A stretch of DNA of 64,000 bases from Zerene cesonia (lineage: Eukaryota > Arthropoda > Insecta > Lepidoptera > Pieridae): positions 2,666,001 to 2,730,000 of the forward strand of contig NW_024045132.1 in the NCBI RefSeq assembly GCF_012273895.1, read 5' to 3'. The notes under the pieces were generated by a model. The model did no database searches and was not told the origin of the DNA. It saw only the letters and a list, made by a program, of their open reading frames with translations. The stretch's first letter is position 1. Each line of letters begins with the position of its first letter. The position numbers and the translations under genes are program-made. Positions 32,801 through 45,735 of this stretch are shown piece after piece.

Positions 32801-35800
32801 ATAGCTGATATTGGATCTGAGTGAACATATGGCTCAGCCTTATTCACAATCTCTGTGGAGTTTTTCACTACATCTTGCTTCTCCTCCGACACATTACGGT
32901 TCAGAAGATAGGATTTCTTGGGTACCAGTGCTTTCGCTTTTTTATCAGCCTTGTCTTCGAACCTGCGTTTTTTCTTTGGTGAAGTTTCCATGCCTAAATC
33001 ACCAGGTTCTATGAGTTCCAATTCAGGTGTTTCAACTGGAGTTAAAACTTGTTTCCTCTGATGTTTACTTTTAGATTTAGTATCGTCTTGTAACTTATTC
33101 TCATAACTCTCTAGTATATCAGAATCTAAAGACTCAGAAGCACTGTGGACAAATTTAGAAGACTCATTGATTTGAATATTTGTAGGCGAGAGTTCCTGAC
33201 CTTGCATATTTAAAACTGGAACAAATTCAGGATTTGTGTCCATGAATACAACTTTAACAGGTTTATCTTCAATTATTGTAATTGGGCCTTCAAGCTGCCG
33301 CTTTGCTGTTAATGCAGATTGATATGCAATCTGAACTTTGGATTGATAATTCTTGTTATATGTTTCATTAGACACCTTGGCCGTTGGAATTTTACTGGAA
33401 TGATTATGACGTGCAGCGTTATGCTTATTTGTCGATTTAGCTTTGGATTCAGCAAGCATAAGTTCATTTCTTGACAATTTTTTTACGGGAATGTCTTTTG
33501 GTACTACACTCTTTATAACATTATGCGGTTCTTTTCTATCAAAATTAACAGTTAGTAAATTTTCATACGTAAAGGAATTTCGTCTAGCAAACTTATCAAA
33601 ATCTTTCTCTGTGATAATTGGTTCTTTTTTAGCACCGCTATCACATATCGTACTACCAACTATTTCATTAACCTTAGTATCCTTACATAGTAATTTAATA
33701 TCCCCTGTAATTGGTATATGCTCAATGATTTCTTCGTCAGATATATTGGCCTTTTCATGTTCCTTAATAACATTTTGGTGAGGTTTATTTGTGAATGGTG
33801 GAAGATTTACTAATGGGTCTGGTTTATTTGAATTAGAAGTTTTTATATCTGCATTACTTGACTTGGATTCTTGTGTTAGCGCTGGTAACTCATGTGGCGG
33901 TCTCTCCACGAAAGGAATTCCATGCAATTCATTCATTTTCTTTTCAATATCATCTAATGTAATCTGATACGCATTTTTGTCTTTCTCACTTGCATTACTT
34001 TCGACACTCTGCTTATGCTCGTCTTGGGTAGCTTTCACTGGAAGTGCTCGATTAATAATCCCTTCAATTGTTTTATCAATTAAATCTTGATTATTAATTT
34101 CTTTCCTTTGAGTTGGTTTTTTAGCCACCAGGTCAACATCCGATTTTGTTGATGTAGTTTTCAATGTTGAAGATTTTTTTTCATCTTTAAGAATTTGTGT
34201 GTTATCAGTCTGCTCAATATTCGGTTTATTTTTAAAAGTAACAGTTGTTACTTTTGGTTTATTAGAAGAATTTACATCTTGGGCTTTTGATACAACAATA
34301 TTGTTAGATTGTCTTTGACTATCTATTTTCTTCAACACATCTCTCCTGTTCAGATCTTTAGGTTGTTTTAGTTGTTTTGTGCTGGAATTATTAGAAGCAA
34401 CTTTTGTTTCCTTTATTTTATTTAAAAATTCTTGTCTGTTGGCTTCAGTCCACTTTCCAAAAGGCACTGCGGCGCAATTTTTCTTATTGGTTTGTTTTGT
34501 TTGGGTATTAGCAAGTAAATCAATTTTTGAGTCAATCTTTACAATGGATGTGTTTGCCTTTACGGGCAATTTCACGGGTTTTTGAATATCATCAGCTGAT
34601 TTTATTTCAGGAAGAGAAATTGTTTTATTTTCTGTAGGTATAATAATATTATGTTTATTTATATCCATGAAAGAGCAATCTTTATTTTCTTTCACTTGAT
34701 TTTGAATAATATTTGAATTAATTTTTGTTTCATTTTCAATAGGTTTTAAGGATATAACATCCTCAACCAGAGCAGTGTCAATTTTTTGTACTGTAGTATC
34801 AGTAGTATTATGAATTTGCTGTTGGCTTTCATTAGATTTTATAGGTAACATCTCAGTGATTTTGAGATTAGGTACCAATTTCAAATCTTCTTGAATTGTT
34901 TCCTTTTCCACTATATTTAATTGTTCTTGATTTTGCTTGTTTGTGGGTGTTGAATCGCATAGCTTTATAACTTTTTTATTGTATTTGTTAAGTTCTATTT
35001 CAGTTGAAGTAGTTACATCAGCTAAGGTTTTTTCAGCTTCAATAGCTTTATGTTTTACTCCTGTTAACGTTAAATTGTCACCAATGTTAGGCACATTTGT
35101 TTTGTCTAAAGAACTCTTAGTATGCTTTAAGTCAGTTCCAATATTTTGAATGTCTTTTATTTTATTTGTATCATCAGTAAGTTGCTTCTTATTTTTTTGA
35201 TTAGAACAGTAAGTATCTCTAACATCAATTTTAGCGTCCGAGATCAATTGCCTTGGTTCAGAGTCAACTATTATTTGATCCTTTTCAACTGCCTTTGTTT
35301 TACTTGTGTCACTATTTTTTTCGTTACTTGTATTTGTTGGTGAAGATATATTTTCAACAATAACTAGCTTATCTTCAACAGTCTCTGTATCATCACCTGT
35401 AATTAAATCAACACTGTTTTTGTTACAGATGAGAATCAAGTCTGATGATTTTTCCTCAACAGTTTTATTGACTTTATATGTATCTTCCGCATTATTTTCT
35501 GTTGAAACTATTGTTTTTTCGAAGTTTTTATCTTCGTTTATAACAATTGGGGCTTTTAAAGTAATTTCATTACTTAAATTTGAATCTTTATTTTCTATAC
35601 CTACACTTTGTTTTATAATCTTTTTCTCTATTTTATTGTCTATTAAATCAGCTTTACATTCCTTCTCATCTATGACCAAAGGTTTATCTTCAGAAGTATG
35701 CACTATGTCAGGTAATGTTTTATCTAAAACATCTTTCTCATCGTTTTCATTGTTTTCAATTAACTCCTTGTTTTTGATAGGTGTGTCAGACAATTTATGT

Positions 35801-38800
35801 TTGCTACATTCAGTATGAACTTCTATAGTTTTCTTGATATTATCAGATTGTCTGTTTGGATGCAATTGCTGGTCTACCATTGTTTTTGTTAAGGGTATTC
35901 CTTCTTTATTGGGCGTAGAGTGGTATGTCATTGGGGTAAAAGTACTTATTACTGGTGATTTACGTGATTCACTAAATTTCATTACTTTTCCATTAAAATT
36001 GACTTTTGAATCTTCTTTTATTTGAATACTTGTCTCTACCTCAACATCTTTACTTTCTGTCTCATTTTGCGGGTTTTTAAGTGTATTTTCAGTAGTTTTG
36101 TTATTATCAGACTCTATCAATGGCTTGTCATGATTAACAAGACTCTTAGGGGAACTTTCCTTAGGTTCTTCATTGGTGATGGGCTAAAACAAAAATGTTA
36201 TATTAAAATAAAGTTAAGTTTAAGTAATCAATCAGCTACAAATATGTCTCGATTAAAATTATTAAATACATTGTGTGTCTCCAAGTGGAAAACATTAAAT
36301 CTCTTGATAATACAAATCTTTAAAATTAACTAGCTGTGACCCGCGGTTGAAACCGCGTAAGTCCGTATCCCGTAGAAATATCGGTATAAAAAGTGCCTAT
36401 GTGTTATTTCAGTTGTCCAGCTATCTCCGAAGCAAAATAGTATTATTATTCACCAATAGATGTCAGGAAAAAAAAAACATGAATAAATCACGAATATGAC
36501 ATTTTCTAAAAAAAATTTCTAGCTAGATCGATTTATCACCCACGAAACCCTATACACTAAATTTCATGAAAATCGTTGGAGCAAATTCCGAGATTTCAAT
36601 TATATATATAGATATATATGTATATATATACAAGAATTGCTCGTTTAAAGGTATAAGATTAGTCAAATATATACACCTATTTTACCATTGTACTATGTTT
36701 GAATTAAATATGTCAATTTACAGCAGGTCAAAATAGAGTCTAAAGGAGTTGGACACTATCAAAGTTTCATGAGCTTATATTATTATTATTATAGTTCTTA
36801 CCACTTCCTTTGGTACTTCAATCTCAATTTCTTCATATACTTCTAAATTGCCTTCTGCATTTTCCCTGGAATTAAAGTATTGTATGAATTTATTTATTAA
36901 AAAAAACAGTGGTGTCTCAGTGTTGAGGATCTTGGATAATAAATTTGGGGATCGGAGACTAGGCGAGAGTGCAGGTATATATATATAGTATAGTATATAG
37001 TATAGTATATATTATAGTGCACATGCAAATAAATTGAATTTTCAATTTATTTGCGCGTGTGGATAACATTACCACTGCCCAGAACAGTACAGGAGAACAT
37101 TGTGAGGAAAGCATCATGTCCAAGAATTAAAAGTTTGACATGTAACATCTGCCAAGCTCCACTTGGCTAGCATGGTGGATTATGGCCTCGACCCTTATAG
37201 GAGTCCTGTGTCCCAGTAGTGGAAAAATATTTGGGCTGATGATGATGAATTCATTTTTATAATTACTATTGATATTACAAATTAAGTCAGGATTAAATAC
37301 TATTCCATATATTTCTAAAAATTACAATACATAAAATAAGAACTTTACAAAAAAAATTGCAAACTTTACTCTAAAGGCATCTTGAATCCAGTGTACTTCA
37401 TTAGTAATTTTAGTAAACATAGTCAAAGGAAAAGAGATAAGTGCTTCGTCAGATCTAAATCTCACTATCAAATTTCATCTAAATTGTTTCAGTGATTTAG
37501 GTGTGAAGATGAGACAGACAAATTGCTTTTGCATTAATTTTATTATAGTAGCAACTAACATTACAAAACACAGAAATATAGCAGTTCAAAAAGCAGTGGT
37601 GTCTCAGTGGTTAGTGCCACAGACTTAAAATTAGTAAGTCATTAACTTCAATTAGGGTTCGAGATCTGTACATGTGGATAACATCATCACTTCTCGATAA
37701 CACTGAAGGAAAACATTGCGAGGAAACCAGCATGTTTGAGAAAAGTTTGACAACATGCAATATCTGCCATCCCGCAAGTGCGGGAAGGTCTGGTCAAGTG
37801 ACCAGCGTAGTGGATTAGGGCCTAAACCCTCATAAGAGGCCTATGTCCCAGCAGTGGGAACATGTATGGGCTGATGATGATAGCTGTTTATAGTAAGTAA
37901 AATGTAACAAATAGGCTTTACATAGCTAATTTCTATGAGACTATCTAAGCTTTATCTTCATCACACATATAACTATAATATACAAGCATTAGTAAAAATA
38001 TTGATTTTGTCAAGAGTAAAATTTTAACAAGGGCTAATTTTAAGGAATATTTAAAATTTTAAGAAAGCAGTGGTGGCTCAGTGATTAATAAATAAATTGA
38101 TTTTTCAATTTATCTGCGCATGTGGATATCATCACCACTGCTTAAACGGTGAAGGAAAACATCGTGAGGAAACCGGCATGTCCAAGAATTAAAAGTTCGA
38201 CGACATGTGACCCGCACTTGGCCAGCGTGGTGGATTATGGCCTGAACCCTCATAGGAGGCCTATGTCCCAGCAGTGAGAACATATATGGGCTGATGATGA
38301 ATTTTAAGGAAATAAGTGTTTCTGTAGGATGTTTGAAATCTTATAATTTTTACTTGTGGAATGGTTGAACTGTGAGTCACTGTTTACATTTGATTAGTGT
38401 ATTGAATGAAATTAACTAGTGAATGTATTTAGAGAACACAAGAAACTTTTTACATCTACACACTTTACTTGATTTAAGGTATATTGTAGGAGTTTATGAT
38501 TAAAGTTGTCTTTCACTTATAGAAAGCGTATTAAGAGATAAAACAGTATGTTAACTATTGTCTCAAATTTATAAAATACAAGAAGTAAAAAAAATAATAA
38601 TGCAAATAATTTCAGATAATTCAGATATTAGGAATATTCAACGAACATCTAATAATACAAATAAAAATATATTTATCTCACCTGACTTTGAGAAATTTAA
38701 AGCATGGTTGTTGTTCATTATCAGTGACAATTTGCACAGCAGCTAGTTCTTCTTCACCTGGTTTTCTATATAGATACAAATCATTACCAATATCTATGGC

Positions 38801-39337
38801 ATCAACATTTTTTCCATCAATCTGAAGGACTACTTCTGTGTCTTTACTCTTTATTGCATCTGCAACATCTGTAGCCTCTACTACATTATCTGCTTTATCC
38901 ACACATACTACATTGGTAACATCTTCTGATATAAGAGTTGAATTTGATTTTCCATCATCCGGAGGAACATTATCATCGATAACCAGTTCATCACCATCAT
39001 ATGAATTGTCATCAAAAATGTTAACACCACCTGACAAGATATTTGCAGCTTCTATTTGTTTGCCAATTTTGAAACTTCCTAAATCATTGGTTTTCGGTAT
39101 AGGAGATAGGTTAGATATTAAATCAGAGTCAGAAATCGGTCTATCTACATTGGCGGGAGCCGCATTGCCGTCTTTTGTCGGTGAAACACTAAAAGTGGAA
39201 TCAACTTCTGACAGCGAAAAGAATTTTGATGAACTTTCGTTAGCTGTTATATACGCTTCGCTAGGAGGTGACGATGTATCCAAAGTGAAGTCTTTGGAAC
39301 GTTCCGCTTCGCCCCGAATCTGGTTCAATCTATCCAT
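29840..39337 (-). CDS. large C2H2 zinc-finger protein with AT-hook, four exons
   Basis: Probable nuclear DNA-binding protein of 2278 residues; I do not recognise an established name. Coding exons in transcript order: 39337-38682, 36865-36802, 36183-30549 (5.6 kb) and 30321-29840. The N-terminus is acidic. The middle, about 250-1380, is disordered, rich in Lys, Asn, Thr, Ser and Glu. An AT-hook-like KRGRGRPRKNP is near 1400, preceded by a basic SPKKKRRFEDK nuclear-localisation-type stretch. Six C2H2 fingers lie between about 1465 and 1790: CPICNKLF, CELCGKSF, CEVCKKEF, CEPCDKSF, CDICKKTF and CSLCYMVF, several sharing FRKLHHLVQH-type linkers. A seventh, CDCGQLFSSAALLSRHTTLAH, starts near 2127 in the last exon and is followed by a Gln/Lys repeat built on QQKQT units. 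All junctions are GT-AG and in phase. Long plus-strand open frames over this gene are its shadow. Confidence 0.88.
36330..36625 (+). repeat. non-LTR-type interspersed element fragment
   Basis: Starts CTAGCTGTGACCCGCGGTTG, with AAACCGCGTAAGTCCGTATC and CCCGTAGAAATATCGGTATA. The same element is seen at 49302, 62955 and, inverted, at 63678. This copy diverges after about 90 bases and ends in a TATA run. It lies in the zinc-finger intron 36184-36801. Confidence 0.65.
36909..37252 (+). mobile_element. SINE copy 1 in zinc-finger intron
   Basis: Begins CAGTGGTGTCTCAGTG, includes a TATA microsatellite (36977-37017), the shared block GAGGAAAGCATCATGTCCAA and the tail GTGTCCCAGTAGTGGA ... GGGCTGATGATGATGA. 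The head resembles a tRNA A box. It shares its body with copies at 37593, 38066 and 44371. Confidence 0.8.
37593..37882 (+). mobile_element. SINE copy 2 in zinc-finger intron
   Basis: Head GCAGTGGTGTCTCAGTGGTT, B-box-like GGGTTCGAGATCTG, body GAGGAAACCAGCATGT and tail TATGTCCCAGCAGTGGGAAC ... GGGCTGATGATGA. This is the most complete tRNA-like head of the four copies. Confidence 0.85.
38066..38303 (+). mobile_element. SINE copy 3 in zinc-finger intron
   Basis: GCAGTGGTGGCTCAGTGATT, then GAGGAAACCGGCATGTCCAA and the tail TATGTCCCAGCAGTGAGAAC ... GGGCTGATGATGA. The B-box part of the head is deleted relative to copy 2. Same orientation as copies 1 and 2. Confidence 0.85.
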
Positions 39338-41166
39338 TATCACAATTCATCTGTTTTGACATAAAATTCGCAATAAGAAGAGATTTATGTACGCGGCGTT
39401 TTAAACTTTATCAGCTATTATACGACAGTTAACAAAAACATTTGATGGTTGACCAATTAGCACTTAGGTCAATAGCAGAATTACAAGTGAAACTTTTTAC
39501 TGGAACGAACGATAATGAAAATGACACCTTTATTGAAAACTGAACAATACGATTAACAAGATGTGAAAGATTGATTTAAGAAAAATGGTTAAATATTACA
39601 TTATACATATATTAATAAATTCATTTAAAAAACGCTATAATAATATTTTTGTAGCAATTTTGTTAAAAACACAACACATCAATTTTATAAAGATGGACGT
39701 CGTGAAAAATAGATAACGGTGTTGCCGTTATCTTATAATTTCTGATTGATCATTGTTATTAAAAAAATCGCAAATTATATAAACAGGCATAATCAAAAAT
39801 GAATGTCTATTAAGTATGTTTTACAAAATACAATAAATCGTCTGACTGTATTATTCTTCTCTTCATCACCTCAATAACTATTTGCTAATTTAAGTGAAAT
39901 GAAAAAGTAAGATACGTTTCAAAAAAAAATATAGCTAAAATTACAATATAATATCAACATCAAAACATAATAATTAGGGTAAAAAACTAAAAACGCACTT
40001 AACAAAAAAAATCAAGTAATTTGAGTCAAGTTTGCTCTCTGCGCTTACACTAAACTAAATGTCGCCTTAATTTGACTGAACGACTTAATTTAGTCGTCAC
40101 TGAATTAAAGAAAGTGTTATCGCATCAGTTATTTTGTATTCTAAATATAGAAGTCACAATGGTTGTTAAATGATGAATTTAAAACCTAATTAGAAACGCA
40201 TTTAGGAAAGTTTAGATACCTTAAAATACGATAATTTTTACTTATATAAATAATATTACTTGACTTTTAAAAATGCCCCATATTTTTCAGGTACAATTTT
40301 TGTCAGCACGGTTTGGGATATTAAATAATAGAATATAATTTTCAATCTTGGTACCAATTTTCTTTTATCACATGTCACCTTCGGCACTTATGCTTTCTTG
40401 TATGATAGTATTTTGCTGTAGAATAAACGGTATTATAAGATTGATTGATATGTAACCTCAACAATCTCGAATCCATCCGTAGCTAATTTCTGAATCCGTT
40501 GGTTCTAAATATATTCTAAGTCTATTCCTTAATTAAGTGCCTAAATTTAGGCCAGTGTGATCAGAAACCTCTAATTTCTAAATTTGCATCAAAATATTGA
40601 AACTAAATGTAGGGACGTGTAATAACTACTAAGCGCATTAAACGAAGAAGGTTATTGTAAGGAAATTATTTAATCACTGGGATTTGTGTTGCCACTTTAG
40701 CTCTTTCCTGGTGATTAAACCCGCTTTTAAAATATAGCTCTAAAGAAGGCAAGCTAGACTAAAGTTTTCCTTTTTCGTATATTCAACAATTAGCTCTAAA
40801 TTAACGTGATTGTTCATTGAAGTTCTAGTTAGCTTTGAGTCAACCAATCAAAATGCTCGGAGTAATTATGTTACAGAGTTTTATTTAAACCATAAAATCT
40901 TTAAATTTTTTGTGTTCTGAATGTACTCACTTCTTGATAACAATTTATTAATATTAAGACCATTTATACACTCGCAGAGATCTGTGTTGCCCTCTTTTGA
41001 AAAACTAGGTGGCAACACTTTTTGGTCTTTACCGGTGACGTTTAGAATACGTTAAATATTTTTAAAAGTCTGCTGTTCTTTAATTTACCAATGAAAGAAA
41101 ATATTGCATAAATGTACACAATTATCTAACTGAAGGTAGATTTTTTATGAAATTTCATCTTTCAAA
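39338..41166. promoter_or_regulatory. divergent intergenic region, zinc-finger gene and 121-residue gene
   Basis: Holds both promoters. A short hairpin with arms AGATAACGG/CCGTTATCT and loop TGTTG is at 39711-39733. TGTTGCC/GGCAACA motifs occur at 39720, 40687, 40985 and 41011; the last is about 155 bases before the plus-strand ATG. The rest is AT-rich with no credible exon. Confidence 0.5.
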
Positions 41167-41605
41167 ATGGCTCCACGAGAAACAGTTAAAGCTACTCCAA
41201 AGTTACAACGCACTATAACAAAAGCTACAAAACCTAAGGCGTCGCCTGTTAGTGTTAAAAAAGTGATGTCGAAGAATACAAAAGACAGGATCCCCATTAA
41301 AGGTAAATAATCAACTGTAATAATGCAAGTGTTATCTACTATTCAAATAATCACAATATTTTCATCTATTTTTAGTGATTAACACGAATATTGAATCAAG
41401 AGCCCGGACAAATACTGTACCAAAAGTATCCACACCAAAACCGAAAGAGAATAAATCTGTCCCTTTTCCTGCTAGCGTTTCCAAAAGTGCTAAAAAGGCA
41501 AATTGGAAAAAGCGACCAAAGCCAGCACATTCGGGCGTTCCTGTACCCGAGAAAATGAAAAAGTTATTGGAAAAACAACTGCAAGACTCTGATTGCAGCT
41601 TATAA
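41167..41605 (+). CDS. small basic protein, 121 residues, two exons, unknown family
   Basis: ATG 41167 (context TCAAAATGG, a fair insect start). Exons 41167-41302 and 41376-41605 join in frame through GTAAAT ... TTTTTAG. The protein is very basic, rich in Lys, Pro, Thr and Ser, and probably disordered, with a helical end PEKMKKLLEKQLQDSDCSL. It contains a KEN tripeptide at 69-71, in PKPKENKSVP, the core of an APC/C degron; this may be chance. Lys-rich low-complexity composition hints at nuclear or chromatin location. I do not recognise the family. AATAAA at 42164-42169 is a possible poly(A) signal, implying a 3' UTR of about 560 bases. Clean splice sites and the phase-consistent join support a real gene. 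Confidence 0.7.
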
Positions 41606-44370
41606 AAATACGATATTTGTTTAAAATTGATTTATTTGTACAGTAGGTAGTTCACTTATTAGTTTTTGGGTATGTATAAATTATAAAAGACATTAATTGT
41701 CTTAAGACAATGGAAACAATTTTTCCTGTATGATTTTAAATACTATTTAAGTATTATTGTTACTGGATAAAATAAGCAAGAGCTACGACATTTAAATATT
41801 AGTACTTCATCTTATCTTTTTTTTATGTTTAGTTAAAATTGACTATTAAGTAATAAAATAAATCCCATGTTTCCTAATATAATAATAACAAAAATAGTCT
41901 TTTTAAATTATATACATATAAATGTTATATTACTTCGTTCTTTTGGATACCATTTATCAGATATTAATAACATTTGTTCAATGTTCAAAATCGCGTTTTT
42001 AACAAAACAAACTTAATTCTTAATAACACATTTAGTTTTAGCACTTTACAGTTGATTCTTGCCTATTCAATTTTAATGTAACATGTTTTTATTATGTATG
42101 ACTTATTTAGTATTTTTTTCATCATGACTTGTCTTTCTTTTAAATATAAAGAATTTTGATTAAATAAAGTTATATTTGGTATAATTATTGTTTATTTAAT
42201 TACTCTTCTAGATAAACTTGTGCATACTAAACATTTTTAAAAATATAATGTATTATAGCATATAAGCGCAGAGCTCGATGTCAATGCCATTTAAAGTATA
42301 TTGCAATCAATAGATAAATAATATACTAGTAGACTATCCTGGCTTCACCCGTGGTACATTTAGTATATCCTATAACTATGAGGTATCTCAAGTTACATAT
42401 TCAACAATAAAATAATTTTCGAAATTGGTACTGTCAATAGTTCCTGAGACACCACTGTGTACACACAAACTACAGTTAATTAGTGTAATAACTAACATAT
42501 AATTAGTTTTATGCATCGGGCAAATAACATTTTAGCTAAAGCGCAGTGAAGTATCCCATCAGAATAGGTCCACTTGATCATCAGATTAACCAGATGAAAC
42601 AAACATCTAAACCTAACCAGTATCAGGTTCCACTCTTTGGGTCCATCCTCCGTCTTAGTTTGGATAAATTTGGGAATATGTAATCAATTTTGGTGTCATT
42701 GGATAGGTCTTTGTTAATGAAAACCAAAATGTAAAGGTTTCCCTTCCAAAATTCAAGATGAGCTAAATATTGTAGTCCACGCGAACGAAGCCGCGGGAGG
42801 AAAGCTAAATATTAAAAATTTCTTTGATTTAATGCGAATATAATACATTTAGAAATCAAAATTTATTAACTGGTTTAAACGCCACTATTCTATAAATTAA
42901 ATCTGACTTAATAACATCCTTTCTTTCTCACCAATCCTCACTAATATCACAATATAATAAATGCGAAAAGTAAAGCAAGTAGGTTGTGGTTGTTAATGTC
43001 ATGTGATATCTGCCAACCCATACTGGAAACCTCAGGCTTGAACCGTTTAAGGACCATGATGACGAAGCGGTTATGATGATAAATTATGTTTGTCATCGAA
43101 AGTGTTTGTTTATTCGTTTCGATTTTTGTGGCTGGTGATAGTCAGGAGATTAGAGAGTGATAGGTATCTGGGCTACTTTTCTCATTGGAATTGCCTCCTT
43201 TCGCCATGCGGCCCAAGTTGTGGGCGGAAAGCTTGGTAGTAATCGCGTTTAAAATCTGTTGAAAAAAAAAACGCGTTGAATTGTCAATAATTTATAAAAG
43301 ACTAGAATTTTATTTGTTTTGTATAATCTACAGCAAATTATAATCCAAAATATTATGGGAGTATGCACGAATTCACATACCTACCTATATAATATCTCAA
43401 AGCCGAGGGCCCCCTATTGCGTGTAAGAAAAAATTTACGAAATTTTTCTACATCTTTAATATCGGAGTCCAGCACGCTTTGGTGCGAATTGGCTCGCACC
43501 GTGAAAGTACCACATGCAGTCTCTACATGTGGTACCTTTTATAAATAAAAAAAATAATTAATTACACATAAAATATTATGCGAACTATCAGTATAGTCAA
43601 ACCAAATAAAAACCAAAGCAAATTATCAAAATTCCTAAACTAGCAGTAGATTGCATGTTCAAAAAATCTGACCATGAGCTTTAAGAAGGGTGATTTCACT
43701 GGAATATAACGAGCATATCTATGACCTATCATATTACTTCGCATCATCGTCGATGCCCTATGCAGAGCATCGACGCATGCGTAACACTTTCAGCATCTCA
43801 AATGTACTTGATGATGATGCACATTCAGTAGATGTCACATGATTACGCGAAGTCTTTTGAGTCGACTGAGTAGTTTTGATGTGATACCAACAGAGAAAGT
43901 CGAAGTCGATTATCGACATTTATGAAATAAGCATAGAGCTATATACCTACTTTAGATCGGTATGTTATAAAAATAATGAATAAAAAAAAATTTGTACTAT
44001 TTATCGAATGCTTTCACAATTAATAAAAAAAAAACCGCCATATGCACAGTTCGATTTTTTAAAACTAAAATTTGTCCTCCAAAGAATTTTATACGTCTTC
44101 CGTAAGGAACGCCCAGTGCCGATTATTGGGTAGAGCGATAGCCGAAGAGTAACATAATATTACGGGTATTGCTCTAGGCACCAGATCGTAAAGGTCGCCA
44201 GAATGAATAGGAAACGCAAATGATAGCTTAACCCTTGACATCCTAGAAACCTAGTCATTTTATAACACAAGATGTATTTTGAAAAATATAAAACAAACAC
44301 GTATCAAGCTTTTTGGTAAAAGATGCCAGCCCTTTTTTAGATTTCTACCTCATTAAGAATTTCAAACAGC

Positions 44371-44656
44371 AGTCGCGGTGGCTCAGTGGTGAGAACCTCA
44401 TACTTCAAAACTGATAAGTCGAGGTTTGAGTGCGAGCGAGCGTGAAGGAAATAAATTGATTTTTCAATGTATCTGCACATGTGGATAACATCACCACTGC
44501 TTAAAACGGTGAAGGAAAACATCGTAAGGAAACCGGCATGTCCAAGAATCAAAAGTTTGTCACTTGTCCATCGTGGTGGATTATTGGGCTGAACACTCTG
44601 GATCCTAGGAGGCCTGTGTCCCAGCAGTGGAAACATATCTGGGCTGATGGTGAAGA
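44371..44656 (+). mobile_element. SINE copy 4
   Basis: GTCGCGGTGGCTCAGTGGTG (A-box-like), GAGGTTTGAGTGCG (degenerate B box), body GGAAACCGGCATGTCCAAGA and tail CCTGTGTCCCAGCAGTGGAA ... GGGCTGATGGTGA. Same family as the three copies in the zinc-finger intron. Confidence 0.85.
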
Positions 44657-45433
44657 ATTTCAAACAAGTTTTTTTTTACCTTCCTACATATAAATAGAAG
44701 ATAAATATAATAAGTATGTAGAAGGTAAAGTTATAAATGACTATATAGTCATAGTCATTAATTCCAAATTTTCCTTTCGGAATGGTATATTTTACATTAG
44801 CATGCGCTTAAAAAAATATAGGCTTTGTTAGATCGATCTTAGTCTCGAATATAATTTTATTACACAAGATGTTCATAATAAATCCAGAGACATAAAATCA
44901 ACCACTTTTGACAAGCATACAAGTACTTATCTTATTAAGATAAAAAACTTGTAAGTCAGCGATATTAAAAGAACACAAAACTCCGCCCATGTCCATAACT
45001 ACGCGTGTCCAACGTAACGATCATAAACAATAAAGCGCAGATCCATACTGCCCATTAACAATTAAGTTAGGCCTGGAACATGATTTACACACGGCAAGCT
45101 CCGCCTGTCCACTGTGATTAATTTTATTAGTCGGGAAACGACACATGAATCTTAATTAGTAGTGAGTCCAATTTTAAAGAAGTAGCGGTTTTGTGCGTTG
45201 TTTATTTATCTTATTGTGAGGGTTGATTCACTGCAGGGTTTCAGATTCATTCATTCATTCAATATTATATTGCATTAAAATAACAGCAAAAGATCAGTTG
45301 GCGTTATAGTATGGCTACTTTAATTCTCACTTATTCTAGCTTACTATGAGAAATAATTATTTTCGCCCGCGGATTCGTCTGTGGGTAAAAATGTGCGGCA
45401 CATTTATGCCATAAAGTGTATTTTTTATGTCAT

Positions 45434-45735
45434 AGCGGGCGACTGAGCTGGTGGTTCGCCTGATGGTAAACGATCACCACCGCCCATGAACAATTGAAGA
45501 GCCTCTGCGAATGAGCTGCCCGCTTTTAAGGGGTGAGGGATGAAAAGAGGATCGATGACTAGACAGAAGGAATGGATTGGGAAGGGTAGGGAAAAGAAAG
45601 CGGGCCTCCGGCTCCTCCGTTTACCGTACGAAACACAATATTCATGCTATTATTTCACGCCGATTTTCTGAGGGGGTGTGGTACTTCCCCAATTTATGCT
45701 GGCTCAATTCGTGCCAAAGCATTCTCGACTCCCAC
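45434..45735. repeat. interspersed repeat, long copy
   Basis: Runs from AGCGGGCGACTGAGCTGGTG through CACCACCGCCCATGAACA to GGGCCTCCGGCTCCTCCG, TTTCACGCCGATTTTCTGAG and GGGGTGTGGTACTTCCCC. The same ordered blocks recur at 47125-47445, and the head alone at 23749. Short reading frames here are part of the repeat, not a gene. Confidence 0.75.

Noticed and set aside
30536..36333. Long plus-strand open frames (up to 345 codons) over the zinc-finger gene
   Set aside because: They are the antisense shadow of the 5.6-kb minus-strand exon; their Ser/Phe-rich composition is what the reverse complement of Lys/Glu/Asn codons gives, and they lack splice or start support.
36909..38303. CRISPR-like array because of repeated blocks
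   Set aside because: The repeats are several hundred bases long with tRNA-like heads and SINE tails in an insect intron; spacing and length do not fit CRISPR.
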